Part shown: positions 24,654-34,601 of the stretch, in pieces | How the letters are laid out: each line of letters opens with the position of its first letter | Numbering within the stretch: position 1 is the stretch's first letter | From: an uncultured Shewanella sp. | Lineage (GTDB): Bacteria; Pseudomonadota; Gammaproteobacteria; Enterobacterales; Shewanellaceae | Assembly (NCBI RefSeq): GCF_947495455.1 | Contig: NZ_CANLZC010000043.1 | Coordinates: 1 to 43,024 of the forward strand | Reading direction: 5' to 3' | Length of the DNA: 43,024 bases | The notes under the pieces: generated by a model | The model's input: only the letters and a program-made list of their open reading frames with translations | What the model was told of the DNA's origin: nothing | Database searches by the model: none | Program-made: the position numbers and the translations under genes

Positions 24654-25127
24654 ATGATTAAATCTATTTTACTCGTGTGTATGGGCAATATTTGCCGTTC
24701 ACCGACGGCTGAAGCCATTTTTAAGGCGAAAAGCATTCAGAACGAATTGGATATTTTTATTGATTCAGCAGGCACGTTAGCCTACCACCAAGGTTCACAG
24801 CCTGATCATCGAAGTGTAATAGCGGGGAACAGGCATGGTTACCAGTTTGAGGATATGGTTGCCAGACAAGTCAAGGAGCAAGATTTTGAGCAATTTGACT
24901 TGATATTGGCAGCGGATGAAAATAATCTTATTGATTTAAAATCAATTTGTCCTGAAAAACATCAACATAAATTGAATCTGATGATGGCACTATCTCCTTT
25001 TGATGATAAAAATGTGCCCGATCCTTATTATGGCCCTGGTGATGGTTTTGAAATTGTGATTGGGCTACTGGAGCAGAGTGCAGAGCAATGGCTTGATTTT
25101 ATTAAGTCTGAGTCACAGGTAAAGTAG
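24654..25127 (+). CDS. Low-molecular-weight protein tyrosine phosphatase
   Basis: LMW-PTP family protein of 157 residues. The N-terminal phosphate-binding loop VCMGNICRSPTAE gives nucleophile C9 and R15 (C-x5-R-S). The general-acid loop VPDPYYG has D123, followed by two tyrosines as in regulatory LMW-PTPs. Members act on tyrosine kinases of exopolysaccharide export or on other phosphoproteins. No capsule genes are nearby, so the substrate is open. AAGGAA in the end of ligE serves as ribosome site and the gap is only 2 nt, which suggests joint expression with the periplasmic ligase. Confidence 0.88.
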   Translation: MIKSILLVCMGNICRSPTAEAIFKAKSIQNELDIFIDSAGTLAYHQGSQPDHRSVIAGNRHGYQFEDMVARQVKEQDFEQFDLILAADENNLIDLKSICPEKHQHKLNLMMALSPFDDKNVPDPYYGPGDGFEIVIGLLEQSAEQWLDFIKSESQVK

Positions 25128-25135
25128 CTGGAGTT

Positions 25136-25157
25136 GCAGTAGAGTAAGCTCTACTGC
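25136..25157. terminator. Hairpin between convergent genes
   Basis: A perfect 9-bp stem (GCAGTAGAG and its complement) with a 4-nt loop sits between the phosphatase stop and the YlqF stop. T-runs are absent, so termination strength is uncertain. Confidence 0.45.
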
Positions 25158-25182
25158 TTAAAGAAAATAGAGAGGATAGTGG

Positions 25183-26124
25183 TTAGGTATTATGGCGTTT
25201 TCCTGAGCGCTTCAATTTCTCTTGCTCTCGTTTTAATGCTTCTTTTTCCGCCTTTTCGGCTTGTATTCTTGCCACTTCTGCTTTTTCTATCTCAGCCATT
25301 TCTGGTGTTTCAAGAGACAGTAAGCCTATTTTTCCTGAGCGGAATTCATGTAATAGCAATTCTGACACTTTATGTAAATCAATATGCCCACCAGGTCTTA
25401 ATGCGCCGCGTTTACGGCCAATGGCTTCCAGTAATTCAATATCGGTTTCAGGTAAGCTTTTGAGTTTGTAACGCTCGTGAATGGCTTGAGGGTAGGCTTT
25501 TAAAAAGTATTCAGCGGCAAACATTGCCACATCTTCATATTCCATTGCGGTATCTTTAATGGCACCTGTGACAGCTAAGCGATAGCTGCTGGACTCATTG
25601 TCGACTTTGGGCCATAAAATGCCTGGAGTATCTGACAATACAATCCCATTTTTAAGGTTGATGCGTTGTTGGGTTTTGGTGACGGCAGGCTCGTTACCGG
25701 TTTTCGCTATGGTTCTTCCCGCTAGGGTATTGATAATTGTTGATTTACCAACATTGGGGATCCCCATGATCATAGTACGTATGTCTTTTTCAATTTTATT
25801 ACGGCTTGGCACAAATTTACGACAAAGCTCAGGGATTTTTTTGACTTGACTTGCTTGTAAGGTGCTGATGGCCATGGCTTTGACACCTTGTTCTTGTTCT
25901 AGATATTCAATCCATAGCTGCGTTGTTTCAGGATCCGCTAAATCGGATTTATTGAGTAACTTGATACAGGGGCGATCACCTCTAAGTATCTGTACCATGG
26001 GGTTTTCACTGCTATAAGGAATACGAGCATCAAGCACTTCGATGACTAAATCGACCTGAGGCATGACCTCTTCGATTTCTTTACGTGCTTTGTGCATGTG
26101 TCCTGGATACCACTGAATGGCCAT
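25183..26124 (-). CDS. ylqF: Ribosome-biogenesis GTPase, YlqF/RbgA family
   Basis: Circularly permuted GTPase of 313 residues. The G4 motif comes first (LLNKSDL, 58-61), then G1 (GIPNVGKST, 121-129) and G3 (DTPG, 165-168), which is the hallmark of the YlqF/RbgA group. The N terminus WYPGHMHKA is the usual family start. The C terminus is a long charged helix (EIEKAEVARIQAEKAEKEALKREQEKLK) likely to contact ribosomal RNA. In Bacillus, RbgA helps assemble the large ribosomal subunit. The proteobacterial role is inferred by family. The gene stands alone. Confidence 0.88.
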   Translation of the reverse strand: MAIQWYPGHMHKARKEIEEVMPQVDLVIEVLDARIPYSSENPMVQILRGDRPCIKLLNKSDLADPETTQLWIEYLEQEQGVKAMAISTLQASQVKKIPELCRKFVPSRNKIEKDIRTMIMGIPNVGKSTIINTLAGRTIAKTGNEPAVTKTQQRINLKNGIVLSDTPGILWPKVDNESSSYRLAVTGAIKDTAMEYEDVAMFAAEYFLKAYPQAIHERYKLKSLPETDIELLEAIGRKRGALRPGGHIDLHKVSELLLHEFRSGKIGLLSLETPEMAEIEKAEVARIQAEKAEKEALKREQEKLKRSGKRHNT

Positions 26125-26192
26125 GTTGAGTTACCCTGCTGATAATAAACGAATGTAATGATTTTACCTTGTTAGCGTGATTGACCACAAAT

Positions 26193-26216
26193 AAAAAGCG
26201 CCTAAAGGCGCTTTTT
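26193..26216. terminator. Bidirectional intrinsic terminator
   Basis: AAAAAGCGCC, TAAA and GGCGCTTTTT form a compact stem with A and T flanks. On the minus strand it ends the oxygenase gene (stop at 26231). Confidence 0.9.
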
Positions 26217-26230
26217 ATTCAGTTGATTGA

Positions 26231-27070
26231 TTAAATAACGCCTAATTCCCGTAAACGCTCTTTTAAATACTCATCGGCAGTGTATTTTTCAGAAAGAACG
26301 ACATCAGGATTAGGGTGTAAGAAAAGGGGCAGAGAAATACGAGATTTACTCATGTCACTGCCTTCTGGGTTAACCACTCTGTGAGTGGTTGAAGGAAAAT
26401 ATCCACCAGAGGCTTCTTGCAACATATCACCAATATTAATGATAATATTACCAAAGTCACTGGGGACATCGAGCCAGCTGCCGTCTTTAGTTTGAACTTG
26501 TAATCCTGGTTCGTTAGCTGCGGGTAGTACGGTCAATAGGTTAATGTCTTCATGGGCTGCTGCACGAATAGCGCCGACTTCTTCGTCACCAGACATCGGG
26601 GGGTAATGCAGTATGCGTAATAGTGTTTGCTGACTGTTTTCAATCATTTTTTCTAGCGCAATAGAATACTTCTGTGAGACAAAGTCTGGAGAGTATTGTT
26701 CAACCCATTTAAGTAATTCTGATGCTAGCGCATTCGCATGTTCATAATAAGTGGTGATGTTTTTTCGTAAAGACGCTGGGATCCGTCCATTGGGATAGAC
26801 ATGATAGTATTCTTTAATGTCTTTAACTTTATGGCCTTTAGCGGTTTCTGATACGCTAGCAGGGAAAAAGCCGTCTTGTGTTTCTGGTTTAAATAAATAG
26901 TCGTTTTTTTCATCGCTATTGAAAAATGCTTGCCATTCTTTATAGATAGTTTCAACAAGCTCTTGACTAATCGGATGGTTAGAAAGTACACCAAACCCCG
27001 TTTCTCGTAAAGATTTTACAAATTGCTCAGCGCTATTGGGCGCACGGTAGTCTATCGTTTCTAGTTTCAT
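26231..27070 (-). CDS. 2-oxoglutarate/Fe(II)-dependent oxygenase, isopenicillin-N-synthase-like
   Basis: Cytoplasmic oxygenase of 279 residues in the isopenicillin N synthase-like superfamily. The iron triad is AAHEDIN (H173, D175) and STTHRVVNP (H230). The co-substrate carboxylate-binding pair is SRISLPLF (R244, S246). The N-terminal DIOX-type region includes TGFGVLSNHPI. The substrate is not predictable: members act on small molecules, amino acids and hormones. No biosynthetic neighbours are present, and a terminator follows the gene, so it appears to be monocistronic. Confidence 0.85.
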   Translation of the reverse strand: MKLETIDYRAPNSAEQFVKSLRETGFGVLSNHPISQELVETIYKEWQAFFNSDEKNDYLFKPETQDGFFPASVSETAKGHKVKDIKEYYHVYPNGRIPASLRKNITTYYEHANALASELLKWVEQYSPDFVSQKYSIALEKMIENSQQTLLRILHYPPMSGDEEVGAIRAAAHEDINLLTVLPAANEPGLQVQTKDGSWLDVPSDFGNIIINIGDMLQEASGGYFPSTTHRVVNPEGSDMSKSRISLPLFLHPNPDVVLSEKYTADEYLKERLRELGVI

Positions 27071-27385
27071 AATGCCGTGTTCTTATTCTATTATACAGTT
27101 TATTATTTTATTCTTTACCTATGTAACCATGTTAAATTAATTTGAGTATTAACCTTAATTTAAGCAAGGTCTTCGGCTATTTTACGCTGTTTCTTATTAG
27201 ATGGATAGTGCTTGATATGCGTACGCTTGTTAATCATGGGAAGATCTTTTATTCTTTGCAAAAAAAGTTGAAAGAATATATTGATATTAAAGGTCTTTTT
27301 TTGATGATGCTGAGACTGTTTCTTTAGTGTTATGCGGGTATCGTTTGTCTGTGAGAAAGAAGGATTTATTGGAGAAATCAAAAGC
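27071..27385. other. Intergenic between oxygenase and msrB
   Basis: About 315 nt between divergent genes with no supported coding frame. It should contain both promoters. I see no clear operator. Confidence 0.45.
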
Positions 27386-27742
27386 ATGAGAGAATTAACC
27401 GATGCTGAAAAAAATGTCATTGAGCAAAAAGGCACTGAAGCCCCTTTTAGCGGAGAGTATTATTTACATGATGCGATAGGGACTTATCATTGTAAAAAAT
27501 GTGATAGACCTTTATTTCGTTCGACAGATAAGTTTAATGCTCATTGTGGTTGGCCTGCATTTGATGATGAAATTGCAGGTGCAATAAAGCGTGTGCCCGA
27601 CAGTGATGGTCAGCGTACTGAGATTGTCTGTCAACATTGTGGTGGACATTTAGGACATGTGTTTGAGGGAGAAGGCTTGACTGATAAAAATACGCGTCAT
27701 TGCGTTAATTCTATCTCAATGACTTTTAAAGGTGCTGATTAA
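27386..27742 (+). CDS. msrB: Peptide methionine-R-sulfoxide reductase
   Basis: Repairs the R form of methionine sulfoxide, free or in proteins. It has 118 residues from the ATG chosen here; an upstream ATG at 27332 would add 18 residues but lacks a ribosome site and is not typical of the family. Two zinc-binding pairs, CKKCD and CQHCGGHLGHVF, and the catalytic selenocysteine-equivalent Cys in RHCVNSISMTF are present. A GGAG lies 11 nt before the start, which is rather far. It is directly joined to msrA with no gap, so both stereospecific reductases are made together. Confidence 0.93.
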   Translation: MRELTDAEKNVIEQKGTEAPFSGEYYLHDAIGTYHCKKCDRPLFRSTDKFNAHCGWPAFDDEIAGAIKRVPDSDGQRTEIVCQHCGGHLGHVFEGEGLTDKNTRHCVNSISMTFKGAD

Positions 27743-28309
27743 ATGAAGGATCAAACAAGAACGAACAATGGTGCGAAACTTGAGGTTGCCACATTTGGCG
27801 GCGGGTGTTTTTGGTGTGTGGAAGCCATTTTTTCATCGATTAATGGTGTGTTATCGGTACAATCGGGTTATTGTGGTGGTGAGGACAAAGATGCTACTTA
27901 TTCAAGAGTATGCTCAGGTGAAACTGAGCATGTTGAAGTCTTAGAAATTACTTTTGATAGTTTGAGCATTAGTTTTAATGAGTTATTAACTGTTTTTTTT
28001 CACAGTCATAATCCGACCACATTAAATCGTCAAGGTAATGATATAGGCAGGCAATATCGCTCGGTTATTTTTACCCATACTGATGAGCAAGAAACAGCTG
28101 CACTAGATGCGATTGAAGCGTTAAACGAGCAAGGTATATGGCCTGATCCCATTGTGACTCAGGTTGAACCAGCGACGGATTTTTATCCAGCAGAAGATTA
28201 TCATAATGCGTATTTTGCCAAGCATGGCGAAGAACCCTACTGTGCAATAGTGATCAAACCAAAATTAGAGAAGATACAGAAAGCGTTTCCAGAGTATTTA
28301 AAGACTTAA
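27743..28309 (+). CDS. msrA: Peptide methionine-S-sulfoxide reductase
   Basis: Reduces the S form of methionine sulfoxide and complements msrB. It has 188 residues. The catalytic motif GGGCFWCVEAIF gives C22, and GYCGGEDKDATYSRVCSGETEHVEVLEI is the usual continuation. The ATG follows the msrB stop immediately (TAAATG), with AAGGTG in the end of msrB as ribosome site, which implies translational coupling. A strong hairpin at 28331-28361 ends the unit. Confidence 0.94.
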   Translation: MKDQTRTNNGAKLEVATFGGGCFWCVEAIFSSINGVLSVQSGYCGGEDKDATYSRVCSGETEHVEVLEITFDSLSISFNELLTVFFHSHNPTTLNRQGNDIGRQYRSVIFTHTDEQETAALDAIEALNEQGIWPDPIVTQVEPATDFYPAEDYHNAYFAKHGEEPYCAIVIKPKLEKIQKAFPEYLKT

Positions 28310-28330
28310 TCAATATGACTTTTATGGTAA

Positions 28331-28361
28331 AAGAATAGCGAGTCAAGGACTCGCTATTCTT
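28331..28361. terminator. Bidirectional terminator between msrA and the SulP gene
   Basis: A perfect 14-bp stem (AAGAATAGCGAGTC and its complement) with a 3-nt loop. On the plus side a T-run follows after a few bases; on the minus side TTTT follows directly. Confidence 0.8.
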
Positions 28362-28369
28362 GTGCTTTT

Positions 28370-29929
28370 TTATGCTTTGACTTTATCGACCGCGACTTTG
28401 TAGTTGGGATCTTCAATGGAATTAACTTCTACTAAATCGCCAGCCTTATGCAATAACTTTTTACAGTCGTTGCTTAAATGACGTAAGTGTAAGCGTTTAC
28501 CCGCATTACCATAACGTTCGGCTAAGGTATCAATGGCGTCGAGGGCTGAATGATCGCACACTCTTGACTGTTGAAAATCAACAATCACGTCTTCAGGATC
28601 GGATTGAGCATCAAACAATTCTAAAAATCCAGCCGTAGAACCAAAAAAGAGAGGACCATTGAGTTGATAAACTTTCCAGCCATTTTGATCTTCACGAATG
28701 TTAATGCTGATATGTTTAGCATGTTCCCATGCAAACACGAGTGCAGACACAATGACTCCGACAAAAACGGCGACGGCTAAATCCGTAAAGACAGTCACAA
28801 TTGTCACTAGGGCTATGACAAAAGCATCATGCTTAGGTACTTTACGCATGGTTTTAAAACTTGCCCATTCAAATGTGCCTAATACCACCATGAACATCAC
28901 GCCAACCAGTGCAGCAAGTGGGATCATTTCAATAAAAGCTGAGCCGAATAAAATGAAGGCTAAAAGCGCTAACGCTGCGGTGATCCCAGATAAACGGCCA
29001 CGGCCACCAGAATTAATATTGATCATGGATTGACCTATCATGGCGCATCCCCCCATGGCTCCAAAAAAGCCACTGGTGATATTAGCAACGCCCTGTCCCA
29101 TACACTCTTTGTTACCTTGTCCGCGAGTGCCTGTCATCTCATCAATCACAGTCATTGTAAGCAATGATTCAATTAAGCCAACAGCTGCAAGAATAATGGA
29201 GTAAGGCAAAATAATCGATAAGGTATCGATATTAAAAGGCACAGAAGGAACGGAGAAGCTAGGGAGGTTACCTGCAATAGTCGCATTCATGTCTCCGCTC
29301 ATGGAACGCAGAAAGTCCAACACATTACGAGTATCTAAATCCATGAAAACAACAATGAGTGTCACTGTTAATATCGCGGCTAATGATGAAGGGATCGCCG
29401 TGGTTAATTTAGGGAGAAAATGAATAATCAACATGGTCAGTGCCACAAGCGCTAACATGGTGATCAGTTGACTTTGGGGAAGCCAAGTTAAGACACCATT
29501 TGCATCGGGTACTTTAAATTGTCCCAGTTGTGCAAGAAAAATGACAATAGCTAATCCATTGACGAACCCCATCATAACGGGATAGGGAACGATGCGAATG
29601 AATTTACCTAATTTAAACAGTCCTGCGCTAACTTGTATTAAGCCTGCTAATACGACGGCAGCAAACAAATATTGGATACCGTGTTCGGCAACTAATGCCA
29701 CCATGACAACAGCCATGGCACCTGTTGCGCCTGAGATCATACCAGGTCGTCCACCAATAAGTGCGGTGATCAGTCCCATAATGAAGGCGGCATATAAACC
29801 GACCATAGGTTCTACGCCAGCAACAAATGCAAAAGCAACAGCTTCAGGCACCAAAGCAAGGGCAACGGTTAATCCTGATAGAATATCTGCTTTATGGCTG
29901 GTCGTTTTGTGACGAATAAGTTCGAACAT
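28370..29929 (-). CDS. SulP-family anion transporter with STAS domain
   Basis: Inner-membrane transporter of 519 residues with about 10-12 hydrophobic segments. The SulP signature near the N terminus ([22 protein letters not shown]) and the motifs [28 protein letters not shown] and [18 protein letters not shown] identify the family. A C-terminal cytoplasmic STAS domain (about 415-510, [32 protein letters not shown]) is present. SulP proteins carry sulfate, bicarbonate or dicarboxylates, and the substrate here is not evident. An AGAGG ribosome site precedes the ATG. It is transcribed alone, bounded by terminators at both ends. Confidence 0.88.
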   Translation of the reverse strand: MFELIRHKTTSHKADILSGLTVALALVPEAVAFAFVAGVEPMVGLYAAFIMGLITALIGGRPGMISGATGAMAVVMVALVAEHGIQYLFAAVVLAGLIQVSAGLFKLGKFIRIVPYPVMMGFVNGLAIVIFLAQLGQFKVPDANGVLTWLPQSQLITMLALVALTMLIIHFLPKLTTAIPSSLAAILTVTLIVVFMDLDTRNVLDFLRSMSGDMNATIAGNLPSFSVPSVPFNIDTLSIILPYSIILAAVGLIESLLTMTVIDEMTGTRGQGNKECMGQGVANITSGFFGAMGGCAMIGQSMININSGGRGRLSGITAALALLAFILFGSAFIEMIPLAALVGVMFMVVLGTFEWASFKTMRKVPKHDAFVIALVTIVTVFTDLAVAVFVGVIVSALVFAWEHAKHISINIREDQNGWKVYQLNGPLFFGSTAGFLELFDAQSDPEDVIVDFQQSRVCDHSALDAIDTLAERYGNAGKRLHLRHLSNDCKKLLHKAGDLVEVNSIEDPNYKVAVDKVKA

Positions 29930-30005
29930 TTAACCTCTGTTGTAAATTTATTGGTTGAATTATTTTGGCCGCGCATACTAACAAATAATCGGCAATAAGG
30001 ATATG

Positions 30006-30035
30006 AAAAAGCCATGCAAGTTTGCATGGCTTTTT
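30006..30035. terminator. Intrinsic terminator of rne
   Basis: AAAAAGCCATGCAA and its exact complement form a long stem with a minimal loop. A five-T run follows the stem on the minus strand, 20 nt beyond the rne stop. Confidence 0.88.
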
Positions 30036-30054
30036 GACTTAGCGTATTTGCTGA

Positions 30055-33000
30055 TTAAGGTTTAGCAATATCTGCAGTGACACTGTTCGCTGTTTTAGCT
30101 TGTGGAGCGACAGAGTTTGTTGCTGAAGGTTTATATTGCTTCCCTTCAGGCGTGGCAACTTCTTCTCTGTTGTCAACGACAGGTTTAGTCGTATCAGATG
30201 AGATCATAGTACCAAAGCGACTATGGGTGACAGTCGATGGTTCTGGCTTGATTTGGGCCTGATTATCAGTGTGCTCAGCATGGATAGTCACCTTCTTTTC
30301 AGCCATAATGACATTGTCAGTGAGATTAACTTCTGTAGCCATTGGAGTGGCGGGCTTTGTCATCGGCGATTCTGCTTGATGTGAGACTGTTTTAGGCTTC
30401 ACTGGGGCTGCTGAATTATTATCAACTGTGTTAGCTATAGGAGAATCAGTTTTATCTTGATTGCTCTCTACTTCAGGTGTTGATGGCTCAGCTGTTGATG
30501 GCGCCAAGACTGATTGAGCATAGACTGCATTTTGCGCCTCAAGGTTTTCGGTATTGGCAATCTCTTGCTCCGTTTCTAGGTTATCAAGCTTAGTGACCTT
30601 GTCTTCACTTTGTGTGGTGACATGAGTGTTTGCTTCAATCTGCTTGACTGGAGTCGTATTCGGCTCAGTTAACACGGCATCGTGTAGGGTTGTTTTTTTG
30701 TCATCAAGGATCAGATCTGGCTGACTCTCAGGGATGATGGCCTCAGATGATGGTGTCTTTTGTGCTGCTTTTACAGAGGGACTGTGGGCAGCAGCTGTTG
30801 ACATCAGCTTTGCGGGTGAAACCGGAGCGGAATGGCTGGTTACTTTCGCAGTGCGTGTGACTTTCCTTGGTTTTGTTGTTTTTTCATCAGAGGCAGCTTG
30901 TTGGCTTGTTGTTGGCTCCGATGTACTTGTATCAAGAGATCTTCCTTCAGGCGCTTTAGCGACTTCGGGCGATCGAACACTCGGAGACGTAGCAACAGCT
31001 GCACTGGTACTGGCACTAGTGACTCTGCGTTGTTGAGAAGGCTTGACTGCTTTTTCTTCCTTTTCACTCTGTTTATTTTCAACTTCTGTGGATATTGTTC
31101 CGTTATCGCTATTCATCGCTAAGGTGTCAATATTGTTTTCAGAGGAAGCGAAGGTGTCTGTTGAATGACCAGAGATTGCTTTCTCATCAGACACGTTTTC
31201 TTCTGAAAGTGAACGAGAAGCTTCATCAGTAAGGCTCTTGTTCATGGTACCTTCAGGGCGCTGAGTAGGGTACTGGACTTGCGGAGAGAAAGCACCTGAA
31301 CTGGCAATGCCAGAAGCGGCAGACTCTGATTGACTCTCATTAGATTCAATGAAATGCGTCACAGGTGCCTCATCGTGGGATTGATGAGTGGGTTCTGTTT
31401 GCGACGTACTTTCATCGCGACGACGGCGTTGTCCAGCTGCTCTTAAGTGACGCGGGCTGCGACGACTTCTGCGTTGACCTTCTTTAGTTTCCTTCGTTCC
31501 TTGAGCATCTTTAGCCGTAGGTGCATTGGCATCAATGATTACAGGAGCTTCAGAAGTGACCTGTTCTGGGGCGATACTCGTGTCAATGGATAACGCAGTT
31601 TCAGTTTGTGCTTCGCTTGTAGTGGAGTTCACCGCTAGCGATGCCTTATCTGATGCTATTGCCACTTTGCGTTTATTTTGCGATGTTTCTTGAGCCGTTT
31701 GTTGCTTAACAGGCGCATTATTTACTGGCGCATTATTTTGTTTAGCCGTTTTGTTTATTGGTTTTTCAATTGCCACAGGAGTATTGACCGCTTGATTGTC
31801 GGTGGCAACATTTTCTTGAGCTTGAGCTTGAGCTTGAGCTTGAGTTTTAGGTTTGGCTTTGCGTGTTTGACGCTTAGGTTTAGTGTTTTTATCCTCTTGA
31901 GCAGTATTGGTTACAGGTGCAACTTGTGCTTCTGCTTTTATCGCCTCATTATTGTTTTGCTGTTCATTACTGACACGCACTTTACGGCGCATATTACGAC
32001 GCTGTCGGCGTTCTCTAGCGACTTCTTGTTTTGGCTGTTGTATTACGCTTGTTTCGGTTGTGCTGTTTGTGTCTTCACTACGCTGTTTACGTGTTTTATT
32101 GTTGTTACGGGCCGTCTTGTTGAGTTCATTTTTATCTTTGTTATTTCGGCTATCATTTTGACGGTTGCTTGTTTTGTCTTTATTTTCAGTGCGGCGATTG
32201 TCATTACGACGACTGTTTCTATTTTGATTATTACGCTGCGTTTTATTCTGATTTTGACGTTTTTTATTCTTGTCAGTTTGGCTCTCTTTGGGGGTGTCAC
32301 TGCTGAATAATCCACTTAATGCCGATAACATACGGGAAATAAGCCCTGGTTGGCTGGCTTTTTTCGTCGCTTTAGCGTTCGTTTTTTGAGTGGTGTTATT
32401 CGTCTTCTTTTGAGAAGAAAAACCTTTTAAAGCAGGCTCTTGTGGGGCTGCTCGTTCAAGTTTACGCGGCTCGTACAGTTTTGCTTCAGGTTTTTCAAGC
32501 AATTTATAGCTTGATTCACTGATTTGATCGTCTTTGCGGTGACGTGACACACGGTAATCTGGTGTGGTCATGTTAGGATCGGGGATCACATACACTTCGA
32601 CATTATGACGTTGTTCAGTAATACGAATGGCTTTTCTTTTTTCATTTAATAAGAAAGCTGCGACATCAACAGGAACGACGGCTTCGATTTGTGAAGTATT
32701 TTCTTTAATCGCTTCTTCTTCCATTAATCGCAGAATGGATAAAGCCAATGATTCAGTGCCTCGAATGGTACCTTGACCGTGACAACGTGGGCATAGGTGT
32801 GCAGCAGACTCTTCAAGAGAAGGACGCAGTCTTTGACGTGACATTTCCATTAAGCCAAAACGTGAAATGCGGCCCAATTGTACTCTGGCTCTGTCATGAT
32901 GCACGGCATCTTGCATGCGTTTTTCAACTTCACGTTGATGGCGAACAGGGGTCATATCGATAAAATCGATGACCACTAATCCACCTAAATCACGTAAACG

Positions 33001-33999
33001 CAATTGGCGTGCGACTTCATCAGCAGCTTCTAAATTCGTATTCAGTGCCGTTTCTTCAATATCACCGCCTTTTGTTGCACGAGCGGAGTTAATATCAATG
33101 GATGTTAACGCTTCGGTTGGGTCGATGACAATTGAACCACCAGAGGGCAGTCTGACTTCTCGTTGAAAAGCTGATTCTATTTGCGTTTCAATTTGAAAAT
33201 GAGTGAATAGAGGCACTTCAGCTTCATAACGTTTAATACGTTCAACAAAATCTGGACGAACAAGGGCGACATGCTCTTTGGCTTGCTCGAAAATACGAGG
33301 GTGATCGATGAGGATTTCACCCACATCACGACGTAAATAATCGCGAATGGCACGAACAATGACATTGCTTTCTTGGTGGATTAATACTGGTGCTTTGGCA
33401 TTTTCGGCTTCATCTTTGATGGCCCCCCAAAAATCGAGGAGGACTTTGAGATCCCATTTCAATTCTGATGGGTCTTTGCCTACCCCTGCAGTACGTACGA
33501 TTAACCCCATGCCTTGAGGCACATCCAGCTCAGCCAGTGCGGCTTTGAGTTCTGTTCGCTCATCGCCTTCAATTCGACGAGAAATGCCACCTGCTCGAGG
33601 ATTGTTAGGCATTAAGACTAAGTAAGAACCTGCTAAACTGATAAAGGTGGTCAGTGCTGCGCCTTTATTGCCTCGCTCTTCCTTATCAATTTGAATGATG
33701 ACTTCTTGGCCTTCTTTCACCACTTCTTTTATGTTGGGGCGGCCTTGAAAGGAGTAGCCTTTAGGAAAATATTCTCGCGCAATTTCTTTAAGGGGAAGGA
33801 ATCCATGACGTTCTGCACCATAGTCAACAAATGCCGCCTCTAATGAAGGTTCGACTCGCGTGATGGTGCCTTTGTATATATTGGCTTTTTTCTGTTCGTG
33901 GCCAGGGCTTTCAATATCAAGATCATAAAGTTGTTGCCCATCAACGAGGGCGACGCGCAACTCTTCTGATTGAGTTGCATTAATTAACATCCGTTTCAT
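30055..33999 (-). CDS. rne: Ribonuclease E
   Basis: Endoribonuclease and degradosome scaffold, 1314 residues and so clearly longer than E. coli RNase E (1061). The S1 RNA-binding domain (about 38-120), the catalytic aspartates D302 (SIDINSAR) and D345 (VVIDFID), and the zinc-link cysteines C403/C406 (CPRCHGQG) are intact. After about residue 520 the chain is low-complexity. It has an amphipathic helix at about 551-566 ([15 protein letters not shown]) that would anchor it to the inner membrane, a Lys/Arg/Asn/Gln-rich RNA-binding stretch, a QAQAQAQAQ run, a second Arg-rich patch ([19 protein letters not shown]) and a long Ser/Thr/Glu/Ala tail. It diverges from rluC across a 602-nt gap, consistent with a long autoregulatory leader. 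Confidence 0.95.
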   Translation of the reverse strand: MKRMLINATQSEELRVALVDGQQLYDLDIESPGHEQKKANIYKGTITRVEPSLEAAFVDYGAERHGFLPLKEIAREYFPKGYSFQGRPNIKEVVKEGQEVIIQIDKEERGNKGAALTTFISLAGSYLVLMPNNPRAGGISRRIEGDERTELKAALAELDVPQGMGLIVRTAGVGKDPSELKWDLKVLLDFWGAIKDEAENAKAPVLIHQESNVIVRAIRDYLRRDVGEILIDHPRIFEQAKEHVALVRPDFVERIKRYEAEVPLFTHFQIETQIESAFQREVRLPSGGSIVIDPTEALTSIDINSARATKGGDIEETALNTNLEAADEVARQLRLRDLGGLVVIDFIDMTPVRHQREVEKRMQDAVHHDRARVQLGRISRFGLMEMSRQRLRPSLEESAAHLCPRCHGQGTIRGTESLALSILRLMEEEAIKENTSQIEAVVPVDVAAFLLNEKRKAIRITEQRHNVEVYVIPDPNMTTPDYRVSRHRKDDQISESSYKLLEKPEAKLYEPRKLERAAPQEPALKGFSSQKKTNNTTQKTNAKATKKASQPGLISRMLSALSGLFSSDTPKESQTDKNKKRQNQNKTQRNNQNRNSRRNDNRRTENKDKTSNRQNDSRNNKDKNELNKTARNNNKTRKQRSEDTNSTTETSVIQQPKQEVARERRQRRNMRRKVRVSNEQQNNNEAIKAEAQVAPVTNTAQEDKNTKPKRQTRKAKPKTQAQAQAQAQENVATDNQAVNTPVAIEKPINKTAKQNNAPVNNAPVKQQTAQETSQNKRKVAIASDKASLAVNSTTSEAQTETALSIDTSIAPEQVTSEAPVIIDANAPTAKDAQGTKETKEGQRRSRRSPRHLRAAGQRRRRDESTSQTEPTHQSHDEAPVTHFIESNESQSESAASGIASSGAFSPQVQYPTQRPEGTMNKSLTDEASRSLSEENVSDEKAISGHSTDTFASSENNIDTLAMNSDNGTISTEVENKQSEKEEKAVKPSQQRRVTSASTSAAVATSPSVRSPEVAKAPEGRSLDTSTSEPTTSQQAASDEKTTKPRKVTRTAKVTSHSAPVSPAKLMSTAAAHSPSVKAAQKTPSSEAIIPESQPDLILDDKKTTLHDAVLTEPNTTPVKQIEANTHVTTQSEDKVTKLDNLETEQEIANTENLEAQNAVYAQSVLAPSTAEPSTPEVESNQDKTDSPIANTVDNNSAAPVKPKTVSHQAESPMTKPATPMATEVNLTDNVIMAEKKVTIHAEHTDNQAQIKPEPSTVTHSRFGTMISSDTTKPVVDNREEVATPEGKQYKPSATNSVAPQAKTANSVTADIAKP
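31814..31843. repeat. Hexanucleotide microsatellite inside rne
   Basis: Five near-perfect tandem copies of TTGAGC (minus strand GCTCAA, encoding alternating Gln and Ala) lie in the disordered part of RNase E. Changes in copy number would keep the frame. Confidence 0.75.
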
Positions 34000-34601
34000 G
34001 ATAACGTAATTCTTCTTTAATAAGGGTCATGAAACGCGAGTACATACTCTGCATTACGGGCCTAGTTTATGTTATTCGTGCCTCACGGCAAGGTGCTAGG
34101 CAAAGGTGCGCATACCTGTTAGACGCATTCACTGCGTGTCGCATCCTATTTATGGCTTATTTTTAATGGTTACAAAAACAAGGAATTCGTTGTAAAACGT
34201 CAACCAACCCCATAAATTCTTCAATATCTGTCCAGTAATGCCAAATCGACGTACTTGCGCTTAATAACAAGTTTAAAATTAATGTTCGAATTTGGAGCTA
34301 GAATAAAGAAAAACCACATATTAAGAAGTGGATTCTTACCCCGTTTAGTCGTGAAAGCACACTTTAATGGCTTTTGATTGATACAACGACTTGCAAATCA
34401 ATAATTTGCTACAAGTATAAAAATAATTTTAGGCTCTTTATCTAGGCTAGCAATACAGAGGAAAGGATAAGTTTTTATCAAACTTTCTTCCATATTTGTG
34501 CGGTAAATATAGCAATAATGAAGAAATTCATCAAATGTAAAGGCACAATTCTTTTGTGTATGTTGTACAATATGCGCCATAGATAGACACTATGGCGTAT
34601 C
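34000..34601. promoter_or_regulatory. Divergent rne / rluC control region and probable rne leader
   Basis: About 600 nt without a supported gene. The half next to rne can fold into hairpins (for example the complement of GACGCATTCACTGCGTGTC near 34123-34141), as expected of the long untranslated leader through which RNase E controls its own mRNA. A TACAAT at 34566-34571 is a plausible -10 for rluC. Confidence 0.5.

Noticed and set aside
31678..32310. A 210-codon open frame opposite rne
   Set aside because: It is a shadow of the low-complexity RNase E tail: the Lys/Asn/Arg/Gln-rich sense strand gives a Phe/Leu/Ile-rich antisense frame. No ribosome site or recognisable domain is present.
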